The position numbers and the translations under genes are program-made. A DNA stretch of 64,000 bases. Origin: Chloroflexota bacterium (lineage in GTDB: Bacteria > Chloroflexota > UBA11872 > UBA12225). Under the pieces are notes generated by a model. The model did no database searches and was not told the DNA's origin. It was given only the letters and a program-made list of their open reading frames with translations. The DNA lies in the NCBI GenBank assembly GCA_030447525.1, contig JAUJOR010000023.1, positions 1 through 64,000 on the forward strand, given 5' to 3'. Positions 48,376 through 58,089 of the stretch are shown here, in pieces; position 1 is the stretch's first letter; each line of letters starts with the position of its first letter.

Positions 48376-49839
48376 GTGACTGAGCCAGATACGACCGCCG
48401 CAATGGATCTATCTGCAAGGGTCGCGCGCGTGACCCGCCGGCGGTGCGGGGTTCTCCCGGCATCCGGGCTTGTCGCCAGCGGGGCCGGAGTAGCCTGCGT
48501 GCCCGGTGCCACCGGGCGCCCGGGCTCGACGGCGGCCACGCCCATGCCGCGCACCCAGCCGGTCACGCTGCGCTTCATGAGCGCGCGTGGGGACGCTATG
48601 AGCCGCTTCACGCCGGTGTGGAACGACTACGGCAGCCGCCACAAGATCACCTTCGAGGTCGAGCGCGCAGCCAGTCTGCAAGATCTCAACACCAAGCTCA
48701 CCGCCATGTACGCGAGCGACAGCGCGCCTGATGTGAACGATGCCTTCGCCGACGGTGTGGCGCGCTTCTACGATGCAGGCTTCGTGCTACAGCTCGACCA
48801 GTACCTCGCCCGCGACAAGGTGAATCTAGAGAGAGAATGGGCCCTCACCGGTATCGAGCGCTGGCGCAGCAAGACGTACGCTCTCCCATACTGGGCTGAG
48901 CCTTTCTCGATCTACTACAACAAGACGCTCTTCCACGAGCGGGGCGTGCCCGATCCTTGGGAGCGGGCCACGCGCAAGGGCGAGTGGACGCTGGAGGAGA
49001 TGCTGGACGCGGCGCGCCGGCTGACGGACGAGTCGCGCAGCGTCCGGGGGCTGGAGTGGGACTACACCAGCTACCACAGCATCGCCCCGTTCATCTGGAC
49101 GCGCGGCGACACGCCGTATGACTACGACACCATGACGTGGCGTCTCGACAAACCGATCAGCGTCGAGGCGCACCAGCAGATGCTGGACTGGACGACCAAG
49201 ACCCGCATCAACCTCGCCAACGAGGACCGCCAGGAGCTCCTGGCCCCCTTTGGCGGGCGCGGCCTGAACAACGGCGGCAGCTCGCCGTTTGTGCTCGGCA
49301 AGACGGCCATCCACTATCGGTCGGTGAACGACTGGTCTCGCATGGGTCCGGCGATCAAGGACACCTTCGCCTGGGACGTGCTGCCGGTGCCGAGCATCGC
49401 CGGCAAACCCGGCGCCGCCTGGAGCGCCGGGCACCCGGTCACCGCCTGGTCCAAGACCAGATACCCGGAGGACGCCTGGCAGTTCATGAAGTGGCTGGCC
49501 GACGGCGAGTTCCAGGGGTTCCTGGCCAAGGAGCAGATCCTCGTCCCGGCCAAGAAGGACGCGCAGCCCGTATTCTTCCGTCCGCCCGAGCAGAACCCTT
49601 ACCAGCACCCCACCGTCTTCGCGGACGTCTACCGCAAGCCGTACGGAATCGGCTGGCGCCACTTCGGTGCTGCCGAGAACGCGACGACCTATAGCAGAGA
49701 GATGCAGCGCATCTATAAGGGAGAAGTGGCGCTCACCTCGGGCCTCCAGGAGCTCAACCGCCTGCTGCAGAGCCAGGTTGACTACGGCGGGGGCGAGAAC
49801 CCCTTCAAGGGGCTCAGGCTACCCATCCAGCCCAGGTAG
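48376..49839 (+). CDS. extracellular solute-binding lipoprotein, family 1 (sugar type)
   Basis: A 487-residue protein if started at GTG 48376, with GGAG close upstream; ATG 48403 is an alternative. The signal carries TRRRCGVLPASGLVASGAG and a lipobox GVAC. The mature protein has VTLRFMSARGDAMSRFTPVW, then AMYASDSAPDVNDAFADGVA. WRSKTYALPYWAEPFSIYYN is the cleft loop and TRYPEDAWQFMKWLADGEFQ the C-terminal motif. Family-1 binding proteins recognise sugars. There are no permease genes; next to it is an alkaline-phosphatase-superfamily gene 67 bases on, probably in the same transcript. Confidence 0.88.
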   Translation: MTEPDTTAAMDLSARVARVTRRRCGVLPASGLVASGAGVACVPGATGRPGSTAATPMPRTQPVTLRFMSARGDAMSRFTPVWNDYGSRHKITFEVERAASLQDLNTKLTAMYASDSAPDVNDAFADGVARFYDAGFVLQLDQYLARDKVNLEREWALTGIERWRSKTYALPYWAEPFSIYYNKTLFHERGVPDPWERATRKGEWTLEEMLDAARRLTDESRSVRGLEWDYTSYHSIAPFIWTRGDTPYDYDTMTWRLDKPISVEAHQQMLDWTTKTRINLANEDRQELLAPFGGRGLNNGGSSPFVLGKTAIHYRSVNDWSRMGPAIKDTFAWDVLPVPSIAGKPGAAWSAGHPVTAWSKTRYPEDAWQFMKWLADGEFQGFLAKEQILVPAKKDAQPVFFRPPEQNPYQHPTVFADVYRKPYGIGWRHFGAAENATTYSREMQRIYKGEVALTSGLQELNRLLQSQVDYGGGENPFKGLRLPIQPR

Positions 49840-49906
49840 TTGGCCGACGTAGGGGCCACCGACTCACGACGCACGTGCCAGCTACCCGACAAACAAGAGG
49901 AGAGTC

Positions 49907-51886
49907 ATGACCACATCCGCGAAGCCCTCAGTCACGCGCGTCCTGCACATTGGCATGGATGGCATGAACCTGCCGCTGCTGCGCAAGTTCGCCGCCGAGG
50001 GCATCCTCCCCACCTTCTCGGCGCTGATGGCGCGCGGCAGCGTCAACCGTGTCATGCCCACCATCCCCGCCTGGACGCCTACCAACTGGGCCACCATGGT
50101 CACCGGCGCCCCCGCCGGCACCCACGGCCTGGGAGGCTGGAGCGTGCGGCGGCGCGCCGATCCGTGGTCCGAGCACCGGCTGGACTCCTGGCAGTCGGAC
50201 GCCATGACCGCCGAGACCATCTGGGAGGTGGCCGACCAGGCGGGGCTCAAGACGCTGGTCAACTTCTGGCCTTCCGGCTCCTGGCCCTCGCGCCTCAAGC
50301 ACGGCTACGTTGTCGCCTCCGGCTTTCACGATTCGCAGTTCCCCATGGCCGCCCCGGTGCAGTTCGCTTGCACCACCCGCGCGGAGGCCGCGGCGGGGGG
50401 CCGCGCCGGCCGGCGCGGCGCCGTCGAGAGCGTGCGCCAGGGCGGGCGCAGCGGCTCGACCGTGGACACCGCCGAGACGGGTATCGTCCCCGGCAGCATC
50501 GTCTGCCGCCTTGCCCCCGCCGCCGAAAGGGGCTGGCAGGACGCGCCGGAGGGCGCGCTCGCCGCGACGCTTCCCATCCCGCTGCTCCGCGGCGGCGAGT
50601 CCTCCCTCCAGCTGCTCGTCGAGCGGGGCACGGGGGGCGCCTTTGGCCGTATCAGCGTCTGTGAGCGCCAGGATGCCGCCACCCGCCTGGTAGCGCTGGA
50701 AGAAGGGCGCTGGTCGAGCTTTGTCACGCGTGACTGGGGCGCCGGCTCCGGCGTGAACGGCAACACCCAGGGCACGGTGCGCTTCCATCTGCTGGGCAGC
50801 GACGCCGCGAACGGTCTTGTCCGCGTCGTTTCCTCTCAGGTCTACGCCGCCGGCGGGTGGGCCACCCCCGATGGGCTGGACCGGCAGCTGATGGACGCGG
50901 CCGGCCCGTTCTTCGACACCTTCTCGATCAATCCCACGTCCGGCGAGGCCGAGCTGCGCTGCTTCCTGCAGGACATCGAGTACCAGGGGGAGTGGCAGGT
51001 GCGCGTCGCCAGGCACGTCATGCAGAACGGCGGCTGGGACCTGCACTTCTCCCACTGGCATCTCTTTGACCACATTAATCACCCTACCGTCAACCCCGCC
51101 GACCCCGAAGGTCCCAACTACGATCCCCAGGTGGGCGAGTGGATGATCGAGTGCCAGCGCCAGACGTATCTCGCCGGCGACCGTGTGCTCAAGCAGTTCC
51201 TGGAGCTGGCCGACGAGAACACCCTCGTCTGCGTCCTCTCAGATCACGGGATGCCCCCGGCCCACCGCTTTGGCCACCCACTGGTGCGCCTGGAGGAGGC
51301 CGGCCTGCTCGTCCGCACGCCGGACGGCAAGATCGACCTAGAGCGCTCCCAGGTCTACATCCTGGCCGACCGCGGCTCCGAGGTCTACGTCAGCCTGCAG
51401 GGTCGCGAGCCGTTCGGCACCGTCCCGCCGGAGAAGCTGGACGCGGTCAAGGATGCCGTGCTGGACGCGCTGCTGGACTGGCGCGACCCCCTGACCGACA
51501 AGCGCGTCGTCGCCCTGGCCCTCAAGTTGGAGGACGCCGCCGTGATCGGCTTCTGGGGAGATCCACAGACCGCCCCCTGCGGCGATGTCGTCTTCACCTT
51601 CAACCGCGGCTTCGGCTGGGGGCCGCCGCTCGAAGGGGGCAGCGTCGGCACGGGCAGAGGCGCCCAGCACGGCTCGCAGATCCCCACGATGGAGACGAAG
51701 TACTTCACCAACCTGGCTACCCTCATCGCCGCCGGCCCCGGCATCCGCGCCGGCTACGAGCGCGACTACCAGCGCCAGGGCCTGATGCGCATGGAGGACT
51801 TCGCCCCCACCGTCGCCCACGCCCTGGGCCTGCGCCCGCCCCGCCACGCCCGGGGCGCAGTCCTCCACGATCTCTGGAGAGCGTAG
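49907..51886 (+). CDS. alkaline phosphatase superfamily (nucleotide pyrophosphatase/phosphodiesterase type) protein
   Basis: A 659-residue protein with AAGAGGAGAGTC before ATG 49907. The N-terminal metal and nucleophile region reads VLHIGMDGMNLPLLRKFAAE and TIPAWTPTNWATMVTGAPAG; threonine in P-T-N-W is the usual nucleophile. Metal ligands include D-H in LVCVLSDHGMPPAHRFGHPL and the HWHLFDHINH region (about 384-393). The middle (about 135-300) is a variable insertion. No signal peptide is seen, so cytoplasmic hydrolysis of a phosphate or phosphonate ester is expected. Related to phosphoglycerate mutase-like AP families. Adjacent to a sugar-binding gene. Confidence 0.85.
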   Translation: MTTSAKPSVTRVLHIGMDGMNLPLLRKFAAEGILPTFSALMARGSVNRVMPTIPAWTPTNWATMVTGAPAGTHGLGGWSVRRRADPWSEHRLDSWQSDAMTAETIWEVADQAGLKTLVNFWPSGSWPSRLKHGYVVASGFHDSQFPMAAPVQFACTTRAEAAAGGRAGRRGAVESVRQGGRSGSTVDTAETGIVPGSIVCRLAPAAERGWQDAPEGALAATLPIPLLRGGESSLQLLVERGTGGAFGRISVCERQDAATRLVALEEGRWSSFVTRDWGAGSGVNGNTQGTVRFHLLGSDAANGLVRVVSSQVYAAGGWATPDGLDRQLMDAAGPFFDTFSINPTSGEAELRCFLQDIEYQGEWQVRVARHVMQNGGWDLHFSHWHLFDHINHPTVNPADPEGPNYDPQVGEWMIECQRQTYLAGDRVLKQFLELADENTLVCVLSDHGMPPAHRFGHPLVRLEEAGLLVRTPDGKIDLERSQVYILADRGSEVYVSLQGREPFGTVPPEKLDAVKDAVLDALLDWRDPLTDKRVVALALKLEDAAVIGFWGDPQTAPCGDVVFTFNRGFGWGPPLEGGSVGTGRGAQHGSQIPTMETKYFTNLATLIAAGPGIRAGYERDYQRQGLMRMEDFAPTVAHALGLRPPRHARGAVLHDLWRA

Positions 51887-52002
51887 GCCATTCGCCCGCT
51901 AAGGTGGCAAGAATCCGCTCCCTTACCGGGCGAGTGCGATCACCCCCTCCAGGGGAGCGAGATCTGGGCCAGGGTTGTTGCGGCGCGGGCGTCACGTCTC
52001 GC

Positions 52003-53712
52003 TCAGAGCGCCGCTCCGCCTCTTAGATACCGGCTCGTCAGCGACTGAGTCGCGTTCAGCATCTCCCCTGGCGTGCCCGCAAACACCACTTGACCGCCCT
52101 TGCTGCCCCCTTCGGGGCCCAGGTCGATGATCCAGTCCGCATTGCGGACGACGTCCAGGTTGTGCTCGATGACGATTACGGTGTTGCCGCCATCAACCAG
52201 GCGGTTCATGATCGCCAGCAGGTGGGTGATGTCGGACATGTGCAGGCCCGTTGTCGGCTCGTCCAACACGTAGATGCTTCCCCGCTTGTGGAGCTCGCTG
52301 GCCAGCTTGATCCGCTGGCACTCCCCACCCGAGAGCGTGCTCAGCGGCTGGCCCAGCGCGAGGTACGCCAGGCCCACATCGCTCATCGCCTGCAGCTTGC
52401 GGACGATCTCCGGCTGGGTGAAGAAGACCAGCGCCTGCGCCACCGTCAGCGCCAGCACGTCGCTGATGGACCTGCCGTTCAAGGTGAACGCGAGCACCTC
52501 GTCTTTGAAGCGCCGCCCCTGGCAGGTCTCGCACGGCGTCCTGACCGCGTCCAGGAATGCCAGATCCGTGCAGATCACGCCCGACCCTTTGCAGCTCTCG
52601 CACGCGCCCTTGGAGTTGAAGCTGAACAGCCCCGCGTCCACCTTGTTGGCGGCCGGGAACGCTCTCCGCACATCGTCCATGACGCCGGTGTAGGTGGCCG
52701 GGTTCGACCGGGTCGAGGTTCCCACCGCCGATTGGTCGATCACGATCGCCTGCGGGTGCTGGCGCAGGAACACCTCGTTGACCAGCGAGCTCTTGCCGGA
52801 CCCCGCCACGCCCGTGATCACCGTCAGAACACCTGCCGGGATGTCCACGCTGACGTCCTGGAGGTTGTTCACGCCGGCATTTCTGATCGGTAGCTGGACC
52901 CGGGCCTGCCGCACGTCCTGCTTGATGGGCAGCGTCCGTTGCAGATACCTGGCGGTCAAGGTGTCGGCCTGCAAGAGGTCGGCGTAGGAACCCTCGAAGA
53001 CGATTTGCCGGCCGGCGCTGCCGGCGTGCGGGCCGACGTCAACGACGTGGTTCGCCACCTTGATGACGTCTGGATCGTGCTCCACGACGATCACGGTGTT
53101 GCCCTTGTCGCGCAGCTTCTGCAGCAGCTCATTCAGACGATGCACGTCGCGCGGGTGCAGCCCCACGCTCGGCTCGTCGTAGCTCCCTACCTCCGAGGAG
53201 GCGAAGAACGGCACCTGGACCGCCCTCTCGTTGAGCGACTTCGACAGGTCCAGGAAGTCATCTGAGGCCACGCCCAGCTTCTTGCCCAGCCCATTGTATT
53301 CCGGGCACATGCCCTGCGGATCGTTGAACGAGAACGCGTTCGAGTAGCCCACGTACGGCTGCCTCAGGCGCGAGTACAGGAGCCGCAGCACGGTGTAGAT
53401 GTCCGTGATCGTCCCCACCGTCGAATGCGAGCCCCCGCCGAGCCGCTTCTGGTCGACCACCACTGCCATGCCCAGGTTCTCAATGGCGTCTGCCTCCGGC
53501 TGCGGGTAGCGCGGCAGCAGGTTGCGGATGAACAGGCTGAAGTTTTCGTACAGCTGCCGCTGCGCTTCCGTTGCGATGGTGTCGAACACGATGGAGGACT
53601 TCCCCGAGCCCGATACCCCCGTGAAGATCGTGATCTTCCGCTTCGGAATGCGGAGCGAAACGTCCTTGAGGTTGTTCTCGCGCGCGTCGCGAATCTCGAT
53701 AAACTCGCTCAC
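52003..53712 (-). CDS. UvrA-like ABC protein with an internal deletion in the first ATPase unit
   Basis: A 569-residue protein; GTG 53712 with GGAAGGGCGG upstream begins VSEFIEIRDARENNLKDVSL. The first Walker A is TGVSGSGKSS. Near residue 180 the sequence jumps from VPFFASSEVGSY to DEPSVGLHPRDVHRLNELLQ. Short UvrA-type homologs have about 170 residues between these points, with the first LSGGE signature and part of Walker B, so these are missing. The second unit is complete: TGVAGSGKSS, zinc-finger cysteines in CESCKGSG and CETCQGRR, LSGGECQRIKLASEL and YVLDEPTTGLHMSDITHLLA. Such UvrA2-like proteins protect against DNA-damaging drugs; this one is probably defective. Confidence 0.83.
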   Translation of the reverse strand: MSEFIEIRDARENNLKDVSLRIPKRKITIFTGVSGSGKSSIVFDTIATEAQRQLYENFSLFIRNLLPRYPQPEADAIENLGMAVVVDQKRLGGGSHSTVGTITDIYTVLRLLYSRLRQPYVGYSNAFSFNDPQGMCPEYNGLGKKLGVASDDFLDLSKSLNERAVQVPFFASSEVGSYDEPSVGLHPRDVHRLNELLQKLRDKGNTVIVVEHDPDVIKVANHVVDVGPHAGSAGRQIVFEGSYADLLQADTLTARYLQRTLPIKQDVRQARVQLPIRNAGVNNLQDVSVDIPAGVLTVITGVAGSGKSSLVNEVFLRQHPQAIVIDQSAVGTSTRSNPATYTGVMDDVRRAFPAANKVDAGLFSFNSKGACESCKGSGVICTDLAFLDAVRTPCETCQGRRFKDEVLAFTLNGRSISDVLALTVAQALVFFTQPEIVRKLQAMSDVGLAYLALGQPLSTLSGGECQRIKLASELHKRGSIYVLDEPTTGLHMSDITHLLAIMNRLVDGGNTVIVIEHNLDVVRNADWIIDLGPEGGSKGGQVVFAGTPGEMLNATQSLTSRYLRGGAAL

Positions 53713-53933
53713 GTTCCGCCCTTCCAAGGCATCAGCACCCGCGCCGGGCAACAGGACACAACGAAGCTGGCGCTCGTGAGGGACCGGGGCGTGCGAAGTG
53801 TGGGCCCTTCGCCGCCCGCCGGACGGGGGCTGGCGTCAGCAGGGCGGCGACTTCGTGGGGCTGGCCGTCTGGGCGGCGGCATTCCCGGCGCGGCACGGTG
53901 CAGCTCTTCGTGGTACGAACAAGAGGTGTGTCA

Positions 53934-54377
53934 ATGACGGACGCGGTGCTGGACACGATCGAAACTGCCCGACTGCGCTTGTCGCCGGTGGGTGAGTCGG
54001 ATCAGCCAGCGGAATTCTTGGAGGTCTTCAATACTAACGAAGATTTCATCGAGGCATCTGAGCAGTTCACGGGGAGGCGTGCCTATGAATTGTCGGATGC
54101 CGAGATGTACCTATGGCAGGAGACCAACCGGGAGAACTCGCGCTGTTTGGCCATTCACCTCCGTGACACGGGCGCACTCGTTGGGACGGTTTGCCTGCTC
54201 GTCCCGCACGACAAGGAACCCTACCCCTGGGTCGGGCTGCTGCTCATTCATGGCCATCATCAACGTCGAGGGCTTGGCACCGAGGTGGTGAGCGCGCTTG
54301 AGGGAGTGTTGACCCGTGAACACTCCCTCAGATACCCCAGTTTGCGTACTTGGATCTGGAAACCGACGTTGCAGTAG
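53934..54377 (+). CDS. GNAT family N-acetyltransferase, C-terminus apparently truncated
   Basis: A 147-residue protein with AAGAGGTGTGTC before ATG 53934. Features are TARLRLSPVGESDQPAEFLE at the start and the acetyl-CoA loop HHQRRGLGTEVVSALEGVL (about 110-128; R-R-G-L-G). Family members continue with a beta strand and F-W/Y-x-x-x-G-F helix; here the end reads RYPSLRTWIWKPTLQ and stops at two consecutive TAGs. Possible frameshifted continuations are not convincing. It converges on the sulfatase gene. Substrate unknown; function uncertain. Confidence 0.7.
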   Translation: MTDAVLDTIETARLRLSPVGESDQPAEFLEVFNTNEDFIEASEQFTGRRAYELSDAEMYLWQETNRENSRCLAIHLRDTGALVGTVCLLVPHDKEPYPWVGLLLIHGHHQRRGLGTEVVSALEGVLTREHSLRYPSLRTWIWKPTLQ

Positions 54378-54443
54378 TAGCCGGTTGTGTCAGCCCCTGC
54401 GGGAGACCTCCCAGCCCGTGTTCAGATGCCTGGCTGCCACGCC

Positions 54444-55961
54444 CTACCAGTGGGCCTCTCGTGGCTGGGTGCGGTCTTCGGTGGCGATGAGGACGTCCAG
54501 GAGGCGCTCCTGCAGCTTCGCGCGGAGGTCACGTGATGCCGGGTCATGCCATAAGTTGGTGACTTCCTGGGGGTCGGCCTGGAGGTCAAAGAGCTGGCCG
54601 GTACGCGGGCGGGCGGTGGCCGGATGGCCGTGGTGGACGACGAGCTTGTGGTGGCCGGTGCGGAGCATGGTGACGTGGACGGGCGGGTCATAGGGGTGGC
54701 CGCTGTCACGGTACTCGCAGAGGGCGTCGTCGCGGGCGGGTGCCTCACCTCGGGCAATGGGGAGGAGGCTGACTCCCTGGCTGGTAGGGAGATCGGGCAG
54801 GGCGGCGGCGTCGAGGGCCGTGGCGCACAGGTCTACGAGGCTGACGAACCCGCCGCGGCGCCGGCCCGCCGGCAGGCGGCCAGGCCAATTGAGGATCAAG
54901 GGGACGCGCACGGCGCCCTCATACATCATGGGGCCCTTGAGCAGCAGCCGGTGGTCACCGAGCATCTCCCCGTGGTCCGAGGTGAACACGATGAGGGTGT
55001 TCTGGCGCAGCCCCAGCGCGTCGAGCTGCGCCAGGATGCGTCCCACTTCATTGTCGACGAAGGTCACCATGGCGTAGTAGGTGCGCACGATCTCCCTGAT
55101 CTCGTCGCGGGTGTGCTCGACGTAGCCGCGGGCGTGGCCGGCGTAGCTCTTCTGGGATGCCTCCGCCAGGATGGGCGGGTTGCCGTCCAACTCCCCTTGG
55201 TGTCTGGCGTGTCCGATTGGAACAGGGAGCGTAGCGACGTCATACCGGTCCTTGTATTCCTGGGGTGCGACGAACGGGTGGTGGGGATCGAAGAAGTTGG
55301 CCCAGAGGAAGAACGGCTTCTGTGGATGTCGCGTGCGACCGAGGAAATCGATGGTCTCCTGGGCGACCCAATGGGTGTAGTGCGCCTCCGCGGGCATGTC
55401 GTCAAAGCTCGGGCCGCCGCTGGGGGTGGTGCCCGAGGTGCCGGGCGCCCGGCCGCGCCCCGCGCCCGCCGCGCGCTCGTAGAGCGTGGGATGATGCTCC
55501 TTGAGCCACAAGTGGTAGGCATTCTCCGGCGATCCGTGGTTGGGAGCGTGCGACCACCGGAATACGCGGAAGCCATCGTCATAGCGTGGCTCGGTGCGCC
55601 CGCCGAAGCAGGGGGCGAGGTGCAGCTTGCCCACCAGGCCGCAATCGTACCCCTCGTCTGCCAGGGTGCGGGTGAACAAGCGCTCGCCGGCGGGCAGCGG
55701 GACGCCGTTGGCCCACAGGCCGTGGGCGCGGGGGTAGCGCCCGGTGAGGATGCTGGCGCGGCTGGGGGCGCAGACGGGGTTGGGGGTGTAGCAGTGCTCG
55801 AAGAGCACGCCCTGAGCGGCGAGGCGGTCTATGTTGGGCGTGTGGGCGTAGGGATTGCCGTAGGCGCCGAGGACGTCAAAGCGGTGCTGGTCGGTGCAGA
55901 GGAACAGGATGTTGGGGCGAGTCTGCCTCTGGTCAGCCTGAGCAGTGCCGCTCGTGGTCAT
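54444..55961 (-). CDS. type I sulfatase
   Basis: A 505-residue enzyme from ATG 55961. The N-terminal metal motif is NILFLCTDQHRFDVLGAYGN (D24). The formylglycine site is C64 in NPVCAPSRASILTG (C-x-P-S-R), then GRYPRAHGLWANGVPL. The second metal site is VFTSDHGEMLGDHRLLLKG. FFLWANFFDPHHPFVAPQEY supplies active-site histidines. No signal peptide is present, so cytoplasmic sulfate-ester hydrolysis is likely. Cysteine or serine in this position must be converted by a formylglycine-generating enzyme encoded elsewhere. Its start overlaps the end of the holin-phosphodiesterase gene by 29 bases. Confidence 0.92.
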   Translation of the reverse strand: MTTSGTAQADQRQTRPNILFLCTDQHRFDVLGAYGNPYAHTPNIDRLAAQGVLFEHCYTPNPVCAPSRASILTGRYPRAHGLWANGVPLPAGERLFTRTLADEGYDCGLVGKLHLAPCFGGRTEPRYDDGFRVFRWSHAPNHGSPENAYHLWLKEHHPTLYERAAGAGRGRAPGTSGTTPSGGPSFDDMPAEAHYTHWVAQETIDFLGRTRHPQKPFFLWANFFDPHHPFVAPQEYKDRYDVATLPVPIGHARHQGELDGNPPILAEASQKSYAGHARGYVEHTRDEIREIVRTYYAMVTFVDNEVGRILAQLDALGLRQNTLIVFTSDHGEMLGDHRLLLKGPMMYEGAVRVPLILNWPGRLPAGRRRGGFVSLVDLCATALDAAALPDLPTSQGVSLLPIARGEAPARDDALCEYRDSGHPYDPPVHVTMLRTGHHKLVVHHGHPATARPRTGQLFDLQADPQEVTNLWHDPASRDLRAKLQERLLDVLIATEDRTQPREAHW

Positions 55962-58089
55962 GCGCTCTCCTGGTGGACGTGTGCATCTGCTGCGCTGGGA
56001 TTGTAGTCGCGGGAACGTCCCCGCCCGCCACCGTAGCAGGGCCGACCTCCTCGTCCGCGGCCGGGCGGGGCGCCTCGCCGAGGGCGTGCCGGCGCAGGAA
56101 CCGGTGTACGGCGACGGCGCCGACGAGCTCTGGCGCGCGCCCCGTCCATACCGAAGGGTAGACGAGGAACGGCCGGGTCTGCATGCCGCCGGCGCCGCCG
56201 TGCGCCCCGATGAGGTCGTCGATACCGATGACCTGGCCGGTCGAGGGGTTGTAGGCACCATTGACGATAAGGTCGCCGGCGTTGGCGTAGGACGCCAGCC
56301 GGCGTAGGAACTCGGCCGTATGCGGGCTAAACCCGTTCAGCGGATCCTCCCCTTCCACGCCGCCGCCAGCTTGGAGCTCGCGGAGGCCCCGCTTCCCCAG
56401 GACGATCGTGCCGCGGGTCTCGGAGTCGAGGAGCACGAACCCCAGGCCCTCGTGCGCCACCAGCGCCTCGACCAGCCCGGGGTAGGCGGTGACGAGCTGC
56501 TCCAGGCTCAGCCGGTGGGGCACGTTGGCAAAGTAGATGTGCCCGAGGCTGCCGGAGCTGGTCACGACCACCTCGGCCTGGGCGGCTCGCTCCCGCCGCC
56601 GCCGCTCTCGCGGGAACTCGACGGACTGCTGGCCCCCGCGCATCCCCATCAGGCGCCGCGCGCCTCGCGCCGTCCGGCCGCGACCCGCGGCCACCTCGTT
56701 GAGAAAGGCGCTGAGATAGCCGGAGCCCTCGCCCTTGCCGCCGGACAGGAGTACGGTTTCGTCCGCGTCGATCAGCTCGCGGACGACCGCGTCGAGCCGC
56801 TTCCCGTAGACGGCCTCGAACAGCAGCGCGGTGGTCTGGCCGTGGTTGGACAACACCACGAAGCGGTACGGGCGGGGGGCCTCGCGGGCGGCGTGCGCCA
56901 GCTGCCGCAGCTGGCGGTCGATGCTCGCCAGCGTCGCCACGGCGTCACGCGTCTCCGGGCCGGCGTAGTGGGCCACCTCGTCGTAGCCAAGGTAGTCGCA
57001 GTAGATGATCCGGCTCCCGCGGTACATCGCCGCGACCACGGCCCAGGTGGTCGCGTCCCGCAGGACGACGTTGGTCGCCCCGCGCTGCAGAGTAAACAGA
57101 CCCAGCCGCCGCATCCGTGGCTGCACATCCTTGATCTGCTGCCGGAGCGCCTGCCAGCACTCCAGGACTGCCTCGCCGAGCATGCCGGCCAGCCCGCGGT
57201 ACAGGTTGTACGGGTTGAGGAGGTAGCCATAGAAGTCCCGGGGCTCGGCCCGCAGGGCGTCATCGTCGCCGAGTAGTGTCCCAACGGTCATGATGGCCCG
57301 CTCGGCGTCGCCGCTAAGGAGATTGGTCACGCTGGTGCCGCTCTGTTGGAGCAGCCCTTGCCCGTTGGAGAGGCGCCGCTGGACGCCGTGGAGGTCGCGG
57401 GGGTTGGCCGAGGACATCAGGCGCCGCGCGCCCTTCTCGTACCAGTAGAAGGCCGGGATGTCTCGGTTGTCGCCGTGCAGGATGCCCGCCTGCGCGCTGG
57501 TCGTCATCGATGGGAGGTCGCACTCCCAGCCGACGAGGCGGTGGCTCCCTGATGCCAGCCAGCCGGCCAGGGTGGGCATCCGCCCCTCGCCCAGCGCCCG
57601 GCGCAGGATCGGCTCGGCTAGCCCGTCTATCTGGACGATCACCGTGCCCGGCTGGTCGAGGCCCTCGGTTGGGGCCAGGTGGCGGGCGAGCCGGCGGACG
57701 ACGTTGCGGTAGAAGGAGTCGTCGTCGTTGACGCTGAGCATGGCGGAGAAGAGGGCGTTCAGCCCGGCCAGGCCAACGGTCACCACAAACGCCGCCCCCA
57801 GCCCGTCCACCGCGAAGCCCGGCACCAGGCGCGCCGCGATCAGCACCAGGACGGCGTTGAGGGGCAGCGCGAGGAGCAGGAATGGGATCACCCCCAGGTT
57901 GCCGGCCAGCAGCAAGATGGCCGGCCGGACGAGGGCGTTCAGTAGCCCGATGACCAGGATGGCCGCCGCCGCCGCCCGCCAGTCAACGACGACCACGCCG
58001 GGCAGGGAGCGCAGCATCAGGTACAGGGCAACTACCTCGATCGTCCAGGTCACCAGCCCGCGAACGACGAGGCGCAGGACGCCGGTCAT
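55933..58089 (-). CDS. four-helix holin-like membrane domain fused to a type I phosphodiesterase/nucleotide pyrophosphatase
   Basis: A 718-residue protein from ATG 58089, which overlaps the MBL gene's stop by four bases. Residues 1-115 hold four membrane helices in the pattern of phage-holin-4 family proteins (LVTWTIEVVALYLMLRSLPG, then LVPGFAVDGLGAAFVVTVGL). From about 145 follows an alkaline-phosphatase-superfamily domain: VIVQIDGLAEPILRRALGEG, MTTSAQAGILHGDNRDIPAF, CDYLGYDEVAHYAGPETRDA and VVLSNHGQTTALLF. Metal ligands are the D, H and N-H residues. The C-terminus (GGAGGMQTRPFLVYPSVW) ends the domain; a 45-residue tail follows. The hydrolase is probably anchored on the membrane. Substrate unknown. 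Confidence 0.85.
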   Translation of the reverse strand: MTGVLRLVVRGLVTWTIEVVALYLMLRSLPGVVVVDWRAAAAAILVIGLLNALVRPAILLLAGNLGVIPFLLLALPLNAVLVLIAARLVPGFAVDGLGAAFVVTVGLAGLNALFSAMLSVNDDDSFYRNVVRRLARHLAPTEGLDQPGTVIVQIDGLAEPILRRALGEGRMPTLAGWLASGSHRLVGWECDLPSMTTSAQAGILHGDNRDIPAFYWYEKGARRLMSSANPRDLHGVQRRLSNGQGLLQQSGTSVTNLLSGDAERAIMTVGTLLGDDDALRAEPRDFYGYLLNPYNLYRGLAGMLGEAVLECWQALRQQIKDVQPRMRRLGLFTLQRGATNVVLRDATTWAVVAAMYRGSRIIYCDYLGYDEVAHYAGPETRDAVATLASIDRQLRQLAHAAREAPRPYRFVVLSNHGQTTALLFEAVYGKRLDAVVRELIDADETVLLSGGKGEGSGYLSAFLNEVAAGRGRTARGARRLMGMRGGQQSVEFPRERRRRERAAQAEVVVTSSGSLGHIYFANVPHRLSLEQLVTAYPGLVEALVAHEGLGFVLLDSETRGTIVLGKRGLRELQAGGGVEGEDPLNGFSPHTAEFLRRLASYANAGDLIVNGAYNPSTGQVIGIDDLIGAHGGAGGMQTRPFLVYPSVWTGRAPELVGAVAVHRFLRRHALGEAPRPAADEEVGPATVAGGDVPATTIPAQQMHTSTRRAHDHERHCSG

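Noticed and set aside
54624..56006. 460-codon plus-strand open frame
   Set aside because: It is antisense to the sulfatase with its intact CAPSR and DHG motifs; its own sequence is Val/Gly/Ala/Glu-biased with no domain.
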